From positions 87,978 to 151,977 of the forward strand of contig NZ_QUDV01000008.1 in the NCBI RefSeq assembly GCF_003477705.1: a stretch of 64,000 nt of DNA, read 5' to 3'. Positions within the stretch are counted from its first letter, which is position 1. Each line of letters starts with the position of its first letter. A model generated the notes under the pieces. That model did no database searches, had not been told where the DNA came from, and saw nothing but the letters and a program-made list of their open reading frames with translations. This DNA is from Dorea sp. AF36-15AT. GTDB taxonomy: Bacteria > Bacillota > Clostridia > Lachnospirales > Lachnospiraceae. Position numbers and translations under genes: made by a program. Below, one piece after another: positions 16,360-23,186 of this stretch.

Positions 16360-16689
16360 CTACAGCTTCCATCCATTTCTTTCCAGAGCAACCAGCGCTT
16401 CACGTTGCCGAATGCCGAGTCCGCCGACACGCCTGCCTTTCGGTATCCGGTACAGTCGCATGATGACTACCGCCTTGCTCGCACCGATACCCGGAACACT
16501 TTGCAGAAGCGATGTGACCAAAATGCGCTTCGCATCCTCCTCGTCCATCGCATCCGTGAACGTAAGCTCGCCGGACTTCACGCGAGCTTTGAGTGCTGCA
16601 TAGCGCCTGCGAGCCTGTATGGCAAGCTCTAGCGCATGGGCACGCTCCTCGCTGCTAAGGTTCGGCAGATGGTTCTCTTTCTCGGTCAT
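16360..16689 (-). CDS. mihF: actinobacterial-type integration host factor (mIHF)
   Basis: 109 residues; start behind AGGAAGTAACG. It follows the mIHF plan: an N-terminal helix (ERAHALELAIQARRRYAALK), a KSGE turn, and an H2TH-like DNA-binding part with LLQSVPGIGASKA, IMRL and RRVGGLGIRQREALVAL. mIHF bends DNA and is needed for integration by actinobacterial phage integrases. It is an actinobacterial family, so the element brings its own architectural protein into a Firmicute. It is the last gene before the oriT candidate. Confidence 0.85.
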   Translation of the reverse strand: MTEKENHLPNLSSEERAHALELAIQARRRYAALKARVKSGELTFTDAMDEEDAKRILVTSLLQSVPGIGASKAVVIMRLYRIPKGRRVGGLGIRQREALVALERNGWKL

Positions 16690-16698
16690 CGTTACTTC

Positions 16699-16971
16699 CT
16701 ACTTCAACTCGTTGTCCCAGATGTTATCGTCAGGCTGCGCCGCATGTTTCCAACGGTTCGCATCCGCCCGACCGTTCCAGTCGGCGATGAACTTCTCGAT
16801 AGCAATGGCGCATCCGCTGTCAAGAGCTTCCGCCCACCTCTCGTTGTTCTCATCGCACCAATTCTGAAATACCGCAAACTCGGTGACATTGTTCGCGACG
16901 ATGTGCCTTCGCATCCCCCGCATCTGCGCGATAAACCTCGCGGTGGCGGGAACCATGGTGATTAGGTTCAT
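16699..16971 (-). CDS. small helical protein, WCDENN family copy 1
   Basis: 90 residues. MRRHIVANNVTEFAVFQNWC followed by DENNERWAEALDSG is clearly related to the next gene upstream. No known function. Shine-Dalgarno AAAGGGATTGG. Confidence 0.65.
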   Translation of the reverse strand: MNLITMVPATARFIAQMRGMRRHIVANNVTEFAVFQNWCDENNERWAEALDSGCAIAIEKFIADWNGRADANRWKHAAQPDDNIWDNELK

Positions 16972-17022
16972 GTTCCAATCCCTTTTTCCGAAGTGAATCC
17001 ATCTATCGGCTCCACTTCCTCT

Positions 17023-17223
17023 CTAATAAAAACGCCCGTCGATGTATTTCTCGATAACCGACGAAAGTCCGCTATCGAGTGCCTGAGACCAGCAGTCGTT
17101 GTTCTCATCGCACCAGTCCTGAAAATCGGTGAAGTCTGTGATGCCATTCTCGCGTATGTGTTTCCGCATCGCACGCAGCATGTCGTGCTTCGATTTTTCC
17201 GATTCCGTTACCATCAAGCCCAT
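17023..17223 (-). CDS. small helical protein, WCDENN family copy 2
   Basis: 66 residues (a second ATG at 17214 has better spacing from GAAGGG). MRKHIRENGITDFTDFQDWC followed by DENNDCWSQALDSG parallels the 16699 gene, giving a tandem pair of paralogues. Function unknown. Confidence 0.65.
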   Translation of the reverse strand: MGLMVTESEKSKHDMLRAMRKHIRENGITDFTDFQDWCDENNDCWSQALDSGLSSVIEKYIDGRFY

Positions 17224-17241
17224 CCCTTCATCACCATCCCC

Positions 17242-17478
17242 TTAACCAAGCTCCTCGGCAAGCAGTCGGACGATGAGCTTGGTCATGCTCTCCCCCGTCT
17301 CGACGCGGTGGAGTTGCGCTTCTTTGTGGAGCCAAGCCGGGATGAGGAGACTGATTTTCTTGAGTTCCACCTCGTCCGTCTCATGCTTGCCGGAACCTTC
17401 CTTCTGGATATCCGCCATCTCGCGCTTGGACTTCTGCGCGCTCGCCATGAACGCGTTCGCTGTGGTCTTGTTAGCCAT
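17242..17478 (-). CDS. ParA partner, small ribbon-helix-helix-like protein
   Basis: 78 residues, overlapping the end of parA by 8 bp. A basic, flexible N-terminus precedes VELKKISLLIPAWLHKEAQL and a helix (TGESMTKLIVRLLAEELG), which fits a ribbon-helix-helix fold. Small RHH proteins next to ParA act as centromere-binding partners in plasmid partition; here it would help keep the excised element. Confidence 0.7.
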   Translation of the reverse strand: MANKTTANAFMASAQKSKREMADIQKEGSGKHETDEVELKKISLLIPAWLHKEAQLHRVETGESMTKLIVRLLAEELG

Positions 17479-18043
17479 TGTTCTTCTCCTCTTCGTTCAG
17501 AACCGAATCTGCAAGCAGCTCAATCGGGGCGACCACATGGCTCTTCGGGTCGTAATCCGCCACGGACACACCGGCTGCTGCGGCACGTGAGAGGGCAACG
17601 GCGCGGGGAATCTTCGCGATGATTGGAACCTCCTCGCCCTCAAGGTACTCCACGAGCTGACGGTCGAGTGTGCCGTAGGCATAAAAGTTGTTGACGATGA
17701 CATACGCTTTTGCGCCAGTGCCGGACTCACGCACGATATCGAGCGTTCTCAGCGTCGGCTCCATGTCGCGCGTGCTCGGAAGCATGGGTACGAGGATGAG
17801 ATTCGCCGCGCGGCACCAATCGTTCACACCGCCCACGAGCACGCCCGCCGTATCGACAACCTGAAAATCGCACTCCTCCGCGAAATCAGGGTCATCGCAG
17901 ACCTCATGGACGGAACCGCCCTGCGGGTCGGTAGTGACGAACGCCACGGTCTTGCCGCGACGCTCAAGCGCAAAGGAAAGCTCGTCCGCGATGGTGGTCT
18001 TGCCGACTCCGCCCTTCTGGTTGAGCATCAAAATCGTGTACAT
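17471..18043 (-). CDS. parA: ParA-type partition ATPase
   Basis: 190 residues, a short ParA without an N-terminal DNA-binding extension. Walker A is KGGVGKTT near the N-terminus, with DPQGG and DTAG motifs following. Shine-Dalgarno GAAAGGACTTCTAAC. It forms a partition module with the RHH gene. Partition plus an initiator and an SSB implies the element replicates while excised. Confidence 0.85.
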   Translation of the reverse strand: MYTILMLNQKGGVGKTTIADELSFALERRGKTVAFVTTDPQGGSVHEVCDDPDFAEECDFQVVDTAGVLVGGVNDWCRAANLILVPMLPSTRDMEPTLRTLDIVRESGTGAKAYVIVNNFYAYGTLDRQLVEYLEGEEVPIIAKIPRAVALSRAAAAGVSVADYDPKSHVVAPIELLADSVLNEEEKNNG

Positions 18044-18076
18044 GTTAGAAGTCCTTTCTGTCCTGTTTGAAAAACG

Positions 18077-18286
18077 CTACTCACGGGAATCGGATGCGCG
18101 CACAAGCCCGTAACCGACGGTGACGGAAAGTGCCGAGCACACGGCGAATACCGCAGCAGCCACGTTTCCGAAAACGACCGAAACCGTAAGTGTGAGAAAC
18201 ACCCACCATCCGACGGTCACCGCGAATAGCAGGCCGAGGAAGAGCATGAAGGGGATTTCCCGCACTGAATCGCCACGAAGGTGCAT
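18077..18286 (-). CDS. small two-helix membrane protein
   Basis: 69 residues; start at 18286 behind AGGGAGGACGGA. Two hydrophobic segments (about 15-35 and 38-60). Between ssb and parA in one operon. Function unknown. Confidence 0.6.
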   Translation of the reverse strand: MHLRGDSVREIPFMLFLGLLFAVTVGWWVFLTLTVSVVFGNVAAAVFAVCSALSVTVGYGLVRASDSRE

Positions 18287-18296
18287 TCCGTCCTCC

Positions 18297-18701
18297 CTAG
18301 AACGGAATATCCGCATCATACGTTTCCGGTTCCGCAGACTGCCCCTTGGCAGAAACCGTATCCTTCCCGGCACCCTTCGAGTCCGCAAACTCGATATCGG
18401 TCACGAGAACGGAAAGGGCATGGCGCTTCTCCTCGTTCTTCATCCAAGAGTGGTAGCGGAGCCGTCCGTCCACCGAAACCTTCTTCCCCTTGGTGAGATA
18501 GGGAGCAAGTGCTTCGGCTCGCGCACCGAACAGGGCGCAATCGACAAACACCGGCGCATCGACATATTCGCCGGTCTCGCTGTCCTTCTTCTTCTCGTTG
18601 ATGGCGAGTCCGAAGGTGAGGACACTCGTGGCATCCCCCTTTTTGCGAAGCTCCGCATCGCGCGTGAGGTTGCCCATGATAGTCACTCGGTTGATAGCCA
18701 T
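18297..18701 (-). CDS. ssb: single-stranded DNA-binding protein
   Basis: 134 residues; the start at 18701 (MAINRVTIMGNLTRDAELR) fits the family, and upstream frame is leader. The OB-fold is intact, with FGLAINEKKKD and FVDCALFGARAEALAPYL. The acidic tail ends in DADIPF, the partner-binding tip typical of SSB. It is directly preceded by promoter repeat A. SSB genes are hallmark leading-region genes of conjugative elements, expressed early in the recipient. Confidence 0.9.
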   Translation of the reverse strand: MAINRVTIMGNLTRDAELRKKGDATSVLTFGLAINEKKKDSETGEYVDAPVFVDCALFGARAEALAPYLTKGKKVSVDGRLRYHSWMKNEEKRHALSVLVTDIEFADSKGAGKDTVSAKGQSAEPETYDADIPF

Positions 18702-18770
18702 TGTCTTTCCAATCTCTCGATGGTGTTTGCGGAGGATTCTGGAATCCTCCTGCCGGGAAAACTTTCGTCC

Positions 18771-18810
18771 CTTGCTGTCTATAAATATAGCAGACCAGAA
18801 TACCAGCAAC
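18771..18810 (-). promoter_or_regulatory. promoter repeat A (upstream of ssb)
   Basis: 40-bp fold-back element. On the plus strand it runs from CTTGCTG to CAGCAA, with CTATAAATATAG inside. On the minus strand it gives an extended -10, TGC-TATATT. Shares layout with copies B-F. Confidence 0.7.
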
Positions 18811-18859
18811 CCAGAGAGCAAGATAACCACATAGATTGCACACACTTACGCTGCAAAGA

Positions 18860-18896
18860 TAAGGGCGTGTGAAAAGCAACGCTTCACACGCCCTAA
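18860..18896 (-). terminator. hairpin after the exonuclease remnant
   Basis: AGGGCGTGTGAA pairs with TTCACACGCCCT (12 bp). The T run is weak (TTATCTTTG). Confidence 0.65.
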
Positions 18897-18904
18897 GCAC
18901 GTAT

Positions 18905-19207
18905 CTACTCTGCTACGAGCCATTGTTCGAGCCATCGCTGCACGGCAAGCGTCGCGCGCGCGTCGGCAAGCGACCCGTGCGCCCTGCCCGTCCACTCGTA
19001 TCCGATGTGGTCGGCGGCATCCACCAGCTTGTAGCGCCTTCCCATGAACCACGTGAACTCGTTCATGGTGTCCGTGATGCGTGCATCCTCTCTCGGGCGC
19101 ACCCCGACGGCGGAAAGGAATCCGAGGTCGAATCCGACGTTGTAGCCGATAATCTCGTCCGCCCCTGCAAAGATTTCCCTCAGTCGCGGTATGGCTGTCT
19201 CGATAGT
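18905..19207 (-). pseudogene. truncated DnaQ-like 3'-5' exonuclease
   Basis: About 100 residues of a DEDD exonuclease are visible: motif II in IIGYNVGFDLGFL and motif III in HGSLADARATLAV. Motif I (DxE), normally at the N-terminus, is missing. Homology stops at 19207, where a 205-bp repeat copied from 22,973-23,177 begins; the frame stays open into the repeat up to 19384, but that part is not exonuclease. The enzyme should be inactive. No promoter repeat precedes it. The full gene was probably cut by recombination between cassettes. Confidence 0.75.
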
Positions 19208-19241
19208 CGGCAGGTCTGTCCCCCGTTTCCGCCAAGTAGAA

Positions 19242-19313
19242 GGCTTTTCCGCGCTTTCAATGGCCGGAGGGTTCCTAGCCCGACCCGCAGGCTGTTGGAA
19301 GGGTGGGAAAGCC
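19242..19313. other. 72-nt hairpin element, copy H2'
   Basis: 19-nt arms around a 34-nt loop; identical to 23007-23078 and related to 22902-22973. Confidence 0.75.
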
Positions 19314-19386
19314 GCCCCGAGTCCCCGTTCCCGCAACGACCCCGCGCCTTCACGCCGCCCGCAGGGCGGCTCCCAAAAAGCCAAAG

Positions 19387-19412
19387 AAAAAGGGCACCCT
19401 CCCGGATGCCCT
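19387..19412 (-). terminator. cassette terminator T1
   Basis: On the minus strand GGGCATCC and GGGTGCCC pair and a run of five T follows. It ends the 19465 gene's transcript. Confidence 0.85.
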
Positions 19413-19464
19413 AGCTCCTTTACCGACCGAACTCCTCCCGATAGCGGTTATGGTCTGCTGGTGC

Positions 19465-19686
19465 TTACCTCTTGTTACGGTAGCGGCGCTTTTCCATCTG
19501 GTAGTCGTACTCCATACCCGCAAGGTAGACGCACCACACGCCGACCACCATGAAGAGCGTACCCATAACAAACTCGATTGTCGCCCAGACCGGCGCATCC
19601 ACGCTCGCAAGCATGAGCGTGTACGCCATAATCCCGCAGCCGATAAGGATTGCACCATAGGTCTCAAGCTCCCTGACGTTCTTCAT
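19465..19686 (-). CDS. small two-helix membrane protein
   Basis: 73 residues; start behind AGAAGGGACTTCAAG, the leader shared by several cassettes. Two membrane segments (GAILIGCGIMAYTLML and a second around TLFMVVGVWCVYL), then a basic tail. One-gene cassette between repeat B and T1. Function unknown. Confidence 0.65.
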   Translation of the reverse strand: MKNVRELETYGAILIGCGIMAYTLMLASVDAPVWATIEFVMGTLFMVVGVWCVYLAGMEYDYQMEKRRYRNKR

Positions 19687-19729
19687 CTTGAAGTCCCTTC
19701 TGCCATGGGGCGGCTCGGTTGCCGTCCCC

Positions 19730-19769
19730 CTTGCTGTCTACAAATATAGCAGACCGGCATACCAGCAAG
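19730..19769 (-). promoter_or_regulatory. promoter repeat B
   Basis: CTTGCTG ... CAGCAAG ends, TACAAATATAG core and CGGCATACCAG. Drives the 19465 gene. Followed (minus sense) by a leader hairpin and AGAAGGGA Shine-Dalgarno. Confidence 0.75.
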
Positions 19770-19811
19770 CAGGTGAACCGTACACTCCATACATCCTGCA
19801 TATCCTGCACG

Positions 19812-19837
19812 AAAAAAGGGCACCCTCCCGGATGCCC
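19812..19837 (-). terminator. cassette terminator T2
   Basis: Same GGGCATCC/GGGTGCCC stem as T1, with six T. Ends the seven-gene cassette that starts at 21687. Confidence 0.85.
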
Positions 19838-19846
19838 GTCCTTTCC

Positions 19847-20074
19847 CTATCCGAGGTCGATATACCTGCCGACCGCATCGGTATACCCTCCATGCGCAAT
19901 CCTCCGCCCGCTCGGGTTCTTCCTGACGAATCCCGCTTCCTTGCGGTCGAGATAATAGCGGTGGTTGCACACACGGCACCACCCGGCAAGCTCCCTTCCG
20001 CCGCGAACCAAGTTGAACGCTTCCGCTGGCAGCACACGCCCGCACCTAGGACAGCGCTTCTTTGTTGGCAGCAT
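19847..20074 (-). CDS. small zinc-finger protein
   Basis: 75 residues from ATG 20074 (MLPTKKRCPRCGRVLPAEAF). Four cysteines as CPRC and CRVC around a short strand make a zinc ribbon, followed by a basic helix. Such 'CxxC-x-LP-F' zinc fingers occur in phage and HNH-linked proteins. Last gene of the seven-gene operon. Confidence 0.65.
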   Translation of the reverse strand: MLPTKKRCPRCGRVLPAEAFNLVRGGRELAGWCRVCNHRYYLDRKEAGFVRKNPSGRRIAHGGYTDAVGRYIDLG

Positions 20075-20081
20075 CCTTTTC

Positions 20082-20567
20082 CTAAACCTCCTCCCCGGCA
20101 TCCGTCAGCTCATGGACAAGCCATTCCGCTCGAAGCGGTTTCTTCTCTTTTTTCCCGTCGTGCGCGACGTGCAGCCCGTACACGTCATACGACCACGCTC
20201 CGGCAATCCCGACAATCAACCAATCGCGTCCGTCCCCTCCGTAAAGGGTCTCACCGAACATGACCGGCTTGCCGTCTGCGCAAAGCATCTGCCCCTTCGC
20301 CATTCGCTTCTCTCGCCTGCATTTGCGCTTGTAGACAGCATCAAGGCGTTTGAATGCCCCTCTCTTCGAGTTCTCCATGCTCCTCTGATACTCCCCCTTG
20401 AGGTTCAGAAGCTCTTCCTCAAGATTTGCCGCTTCCGAAGCCGAATCGACCAGACGGTTCAACAGTGCCAATGCCCCGTCCCTCATCGCCCCGTCAAACG
20501 CCTGCTCGACGGCATACCTCAGAAGCCGCACGTCCTTCTCCTCGATTTTCTCCTTGCCCATATTCAT
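20082..20567 (-). CDS. unknown coiled-coil plus beta protein
   Basis: 161 residues from 20567 (20561 also possible), behind AGAAGGG. The N-terminal two thirds is charged helix (EEKDVRLLRYAVEQAF through a Lys/Arg-rich linker). The C-terminal part (CADGKPVMFGETLYG to VHELTDAGEEV) resembles a small beta domain common in phage proteins of unknown function. Operon member. Confidence 0.6.
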   Translation of the reverse strand: MNMGKEKIEEKDVRLLRYAVEQAFDGAMRDGALALLNRLVDSASEAANLEEELLNLKGEYQRSMENSKRGAFKRLDAVYKRKCRREKRMAKGQMLCADGKPVMFGETLYGGDGRDWLIVGIAGAWSYDVYGLHVAHDGKKEKKPLRAEWLVHELTDAGEEV

Positions 20568-20574
20568 CCCTTCT

Positions 20575-20859
20575 CTAGCGCCGTCCGAACGGCTTCCCCA
20601 TGTCATACCAGCTTCGTCCCTCGTAGCCGCGTCCGCACCCGTAATGGCCGATGACCCTCCACCCGGAAAGGTCGAGGTCGTAGAGCCTTGTAAGCTCCTC
20701 TCCATACGTTCGCTTTCCCTGCCGCACAAGCTCCTCGTCGCTTGCGTTTATGTACAGTTCCCCGTACCGCTCGAACACGTACTCGACCCGCTTGCCACTA
20801 CCGATAACATCCCCTGCGCAGACCTGCCACGGGCGCAGGGGCTTACTCCCCGCGCCCAT
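20575..20859 (-). CDS. unknown 94-residue protein
   Basis: Start at 20859 (MGAGSKPLRPWQVCAGD), 2 bp after the upstream stop. Strand-rich, with WRVIGHYGCGRGYEGRSWYD near the end. No known motif. Confidence 0.6.
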   Translation of the reverse strand: MGAGSKPLRPWQVCAGDVIGSGKRVEYVFERYGELYINASDEELVRQGKRTYGEELTRLYDLDLSGWRVIGHYGCGRGYEGRSWYDMGKPFGRR

Positions 20860-20861
20860 CC

Positions 20862-21107
20862 TTACGGCTCCAAGTAAATCTCGACCATGATGCAACGCTG
20901 CGTCTCGTCCTCGCAGGAAAGCCAAGACGGGTTCAGTGTGAAAGAACTCACGTCATCCTCCCCATGCTGCAAGACCAGCTCACGTTTGCCAAAGAAAGTC
21001 GCTCCCGTTATGAGTCCAAACTCCCATTCCTCTGGATAATGGACGCGAAAGCGGTAACAATCCCCTTTCAGGCTATCCATCAACTCCTTGACCTTCATTC
21101 CTCTCAT
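20862..21107 (-). CDS. unknown 81-residue protein
   Basis: ATGA overlap with the upstream gene at 21104-21107; an internal ATG at 21098 is possible. Mixed charge, LITGATFFGKRELVL in the middle, acidic end. No family recognised. Confidence 0.6.
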   Translation of the reverse strand: MRGMKVKELMDSLKGDCYRFRVHYPEEWEFGLITGATFFGKRELVLQHGEDDVSSFTLNPSWLSCEDETQRCIMVEIYLEP

Positions 21108-21322
21108 CCCTCATCTTTCAGCTCGATACAGATGGTCGGCTCTACTTCCATGAGCGGGAAGATATAGCCGACCTCCCTTTCAAGGATTTGCGGGTGTTCG
21201 TCAGGGTAGAACTCCTCCGCGTTGCCTAGATAGTGCTCAATCGTAGTACCCGTCGAATCATAGCTTCGAATCGCGATTTCGCCCTGAATGTAAGTCTCCT
21301 CGAACAGCTCCCCGAGCGTCAT
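21104..21322 (-). CDS. very acidic 72-residue protein
   Basis: Start behind GGAGGAAGT. About 18 Asp/Glu against 3 Lys/Arg, net near -15. Such charge density is seen in DNA-mimic antirestriction proteins; no sequence similarity to a named family is visible. Confidence 0.6.
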   Translation of the reverse strand: MTLGELFEETYIQGEIAIRSYDSTGTTIEHYLGNAEEFYPDEHPQILEREVGYIFPLMEVEPTICIELKDEG

Positions 21323-21332
21323 ACTTCCTCCT

Positions 21333-21524
21333 CTAGCCGATTCCATGACCAAACAAGCGGGCATCCGTGCAGGCATCCTCAAAAAGACCGTAATCGCCGT
21401 CAAACCCGAACCTATGACAATAGCGCTCGATGAGCCTTTCGTACCTATCGTAGTCCTCATCGGCATATGCCCGGTTCACTCGGTCGATTGCCCTACGGCG
21501 CTCCTCCGTGTCTTTAGGCTGCAT
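21333..21524 (-). CDS. unknown 63-residue helical protein
   Basis: ATG at 21524 lies inside the end of the upstream gene (11-bp overlap). Charged helices: KDTEERRRAIDRVNRAYADE, then RYERLIERYCHRFGF. Operon member. Confidence 0.55.
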   Translation of the reverse strand: MQPKDTEERRRAIDRVNRAYADEDYDRYERLIERYCHRFGFDGDYGLFEDACTDARLFGHGIG

Positions 21525-21687
21525 AGCGACTCCCCGCAAGCTCCACGCCGTAACGCGGTGCGATACGGTCGCAGACGGCATCGAGAGCGTCCTCGTCCAT
21601 CCGTTCCATCAGCTCTTCGCAAAAACTCTCCCAGCCAATCGCGTCCACGAGGACGTTGACCTTCTCCGTAACATCCAAAGTAGCCAT
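21514..21687 (-). CDS. unknown 57-residue protein, first gene of seven-gene cassette
   Basis: Start at 21687 behind AGAAGGGACTTCAAG, the conserved cassette leader. Acidic helical sequence (TEKVNVLVDAIGWESFCEEL). Leads the cassette between repeat C and T2. Confidence 0.6.
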   Translation of the reverse strand: MATLDVTEKVNVLVDAIGWESFCEELMERMDEDALDAVCDRIAPRYGVELAGSRYAA

Positions 21688-21731
21688 CTTGAAGTCCCTT
21701 CTGCCTTTGGGAAGCTCTGCTTGCCGCCCCT

Positions 21732-21771
21732 CTTGCTGTCTATAAATATAGCAGACTGGCATACCAGCAAG
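21732..21771 (-). promoter_or_regulatory. promoter repeat C
   Basis: CTTGCTG ... CAGCAAG, CTATAAATATAG core and CTGGCATACCAG. Drives the seven-gene cassette 21687 to 19847. Confidence 0.75.
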
Positions 21772-21826
21772 CAGAAAAACACGATATGAGCGGGAAACTC
21801 CATACCTCCTGCATATTATGCATAGC

Positions 21827-21851
21827 AAAAAGGGCACCCTCCCGGATGCCC
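21827..21851 (-). terminator. cassette terminator T3
   Basis: GGGCATCC/GGGTGCCC stem with a T run on the minus strand; ends the 21867 gene. Confidence 0.85.
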
Positions 21852-21866
21852 CGTGCTGCCGCCGTC

Positions 21867-22148
21867 TCAATCTTCCACGTAATCAATCAAGTCTTCCACG
21901 CCATCAATAGCAGTGGGCTTTTCCAATGTGCCCATCGAATAATCGTAACCGTAGTAATCGGCAACATCTAGGCACGCCTTGAGAACATGCTCGGCAAGAT
22001 ACAGCTCATCGCTTTCAATCTTTTCGATGGCGAAACGCTTCAAGTCATCGTAGGACGTGATATCGGCACCGTCATCCATGAGCGCAGGAACGATATCGTC
22101 CAGCGTTTCCCCGTTTGCAATCCGCCTGTCAAGCTCCGCACGCTTCAT
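21867..22148 (-). CDS. very acidic 93-residue protein
   Basis: Start behind GGAAGGGGTTAGG. About 25 Asp/Glu against 9 Lys/Arg, helical, ending VEDLIDYVED. A possible DNA mimic or protein-binding antidefence factor by charge and context; no family recognised. One-gene cassette between repeat D and T3. Confidence 0.6.
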   Translation of the reverse strand: MKRAELDRRIANGETLDDIVPALMDDGADITSYDDLKRFAIEKIESDELYLAEHVLKACLDVADYYGYDYSMGTLEKPTAIDGVEDLIDYVED

Positions 22149-22189
22149 CCTAACCCCTTCCTGCCATGGGCGGCTCCGGTGCCGTCCCT

Positions 22190-22229
22190 CTTGCTGTCTA
22201 CAAATATAGCAGGCTGGCATACCAGCAAG
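22190..22229 (-). promoter_or_regulatory. promoter repeat D
   Basis: CTTGCTG ... CAGCAAG with TACAAATATAG core. Drives the 21867 gene. Its upstream spacer matches that of repeat C (GATATGAGCGGGAAACTCC). Confidence 0.75.
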
Positions 22230-22284
22230 CAGGAAAACACGATATGAGCGGGAAACTCCATACATCCTGCATATTATGCATAGC

Positions 22285-22309
22285 AAAAAGGGCACCCTCC
22301 CGGATGCCC
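22285..22309 (-). terminator. cassette terminator T4
   Basis: Same stem as T1-T3 with five T; ends the 22323 gene. Confidence 0.85.
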
Positions 22310-22322
22310 TGAATGTCCATGG

Positions 22323-22589
22323 CTAACGCCCCACCCTCCAAATCTTTTCCTCGCCCGTGAACGTATCTGTGATTACGCATCTGCCGCCCGCCGCATACTT
22401 GACACCATTCGGCAGCGCTTCCGCCGCCCTGCGGCACCTCGTCCAAAACCTCAGATACCCGTTTCCGCTGAACCCAACGGCAATCTCATCGTCGAACTCA
22501 TCCATCGCATCTTCCGCCGGTTCCGATTCCAGATAGAGTACCACGCCGTTTTCGTTCTCTCGTGTGTAGTTGTATCTCGCCATACTCAT
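22323..22589 (-). CDS. unknown acidic 88-residue protein
   Basis: Start at 22589 behind GGAAAGGAATC. Strand-rich (GVVLYLESEPAEDAMDEFDD, then IWRVGR at the end). Its promoter differs from the repeats: TGC-TATAAT near 22,635-22,645 (minus strand). Confidence 0.6.
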   Translation of the reverse strand: MSMARYNYTRENENGVVLYLESEPAEDAMDEFDDEIAVGFSGNGYLRFWTRCRRAAEALPNGVKYAAGGRCVITDTFTGEEKIWRVGR

Positions 22590-22689
22590 GATTCCTTTCC
22601 GTCTACTCGGCAAGCCCGCTAACTTGCCTACCCGATAACCAGTATTATAGCATACCAGCACACACCACAACGCGAGACTCCACGCCTTC

Positions 22690-22901
22690 TCCATGGAACT
22701 CGGGTCATTAGGGGCGAGCAGCCCCTAATCTGAGGGAGCGCAGGCGACCGCGACACGGAGAGACCCTGCGAAACCGTGGGGTGTCAAGAAAAGCCAACCT
22801 CCCGTCACGGAGCCACCGACCCTCCTTTCCCCGCCCTCTACCGAGCCGCTGCGGCGTGCCCCGCTTTGCCGCGCCTGCGGCCTATGGTTTCCCGAGAAGA
22901 A
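22690..22901. other. non-coding structured region
   Basis: No credible gene. TTAGGGGC and GCCCCTAA form an 8-bp hairpin (22708-22728) without a T run, followed by a G-rich stretch and a possible CGCAGG/CCTGCG pairing (about 22740-22770). It could be a structured RNA, a secondary origin, or an alternative oriT. Confidence 0.4.
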
Positions 22902-22973
22902 GGGGTTTTCAACATTCCGATGGGCGGAGGGTTCCTAGACTGACCCGGAGCCTGTCGGAATGTTGGAAACCCC
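22902..22973. other. 72-nt hairpin element H1
   Basis: Arms 22902-22920 and 22955-22973 pair at all 19 positions (one G-T). The 34-nt loop has inner stems of 4 and 4 bp. It covaries with H2. Confidence 0.75.
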
Positions 22974-23006
22974 GGCAGGTCTGTCCCCCGTTTCCGCCAA
23001 GTAGAA

Positions 23007-23078
23007 GGCTTTTCCGCGCTTTCAATGGCCGGAGGGTTCCTAGCCCGACCCGCAGGCTGTTGGAAGGGTGGGAAAGCC
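23007..23078. other. 72-nt hairpin element H2
   Basis: Arms 23007-23025 and 23060-23078 pair at 18 of 19 positions, with the same arm and loop lengths as H1 although the arm sequences differ. Confidence 0.75.
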
Positions 23079-23151
23079 GCCCCGAGTCCCCGTTCCCGCA
23101 ACGACCCCGCGCCTTCACGCCGCCCGCAGGGCGGCTCCCAAAAAGCCAAAG

Positions 23152-23177
23152 AAAAAGGGCACCCTCCCGGATGCCCT
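23152..23177 (-). terminator. cassette terminator T5
   Basis: Same stem as T1, inside the 205-bp repeat; ends the 23187 gene. Confidence 0.85.
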
Positions 23178-23186
23178 TCACTCGAC

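Larger units (their letters stand above)
19208..19412. repeat. 205-bp perfect repeat, copy 1
   Basis: Identical base for base to 22973-23177 (offset 3765). Contains a 72-nt structured hairpin (19242-19313), a GCCGCCC/GGGCGGC stem and terminator T1. It cuts off the exonuclease N-terminus. Confidence 0.95.
22973..23177. repeat. 205-bp perfect repeat, copy 2
   Basis: Identical to 19208-19412. Here it sits downstream of the 23187 gene and carries its terminator T5, so this copy is the likely donor. Confidence 0.95.
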
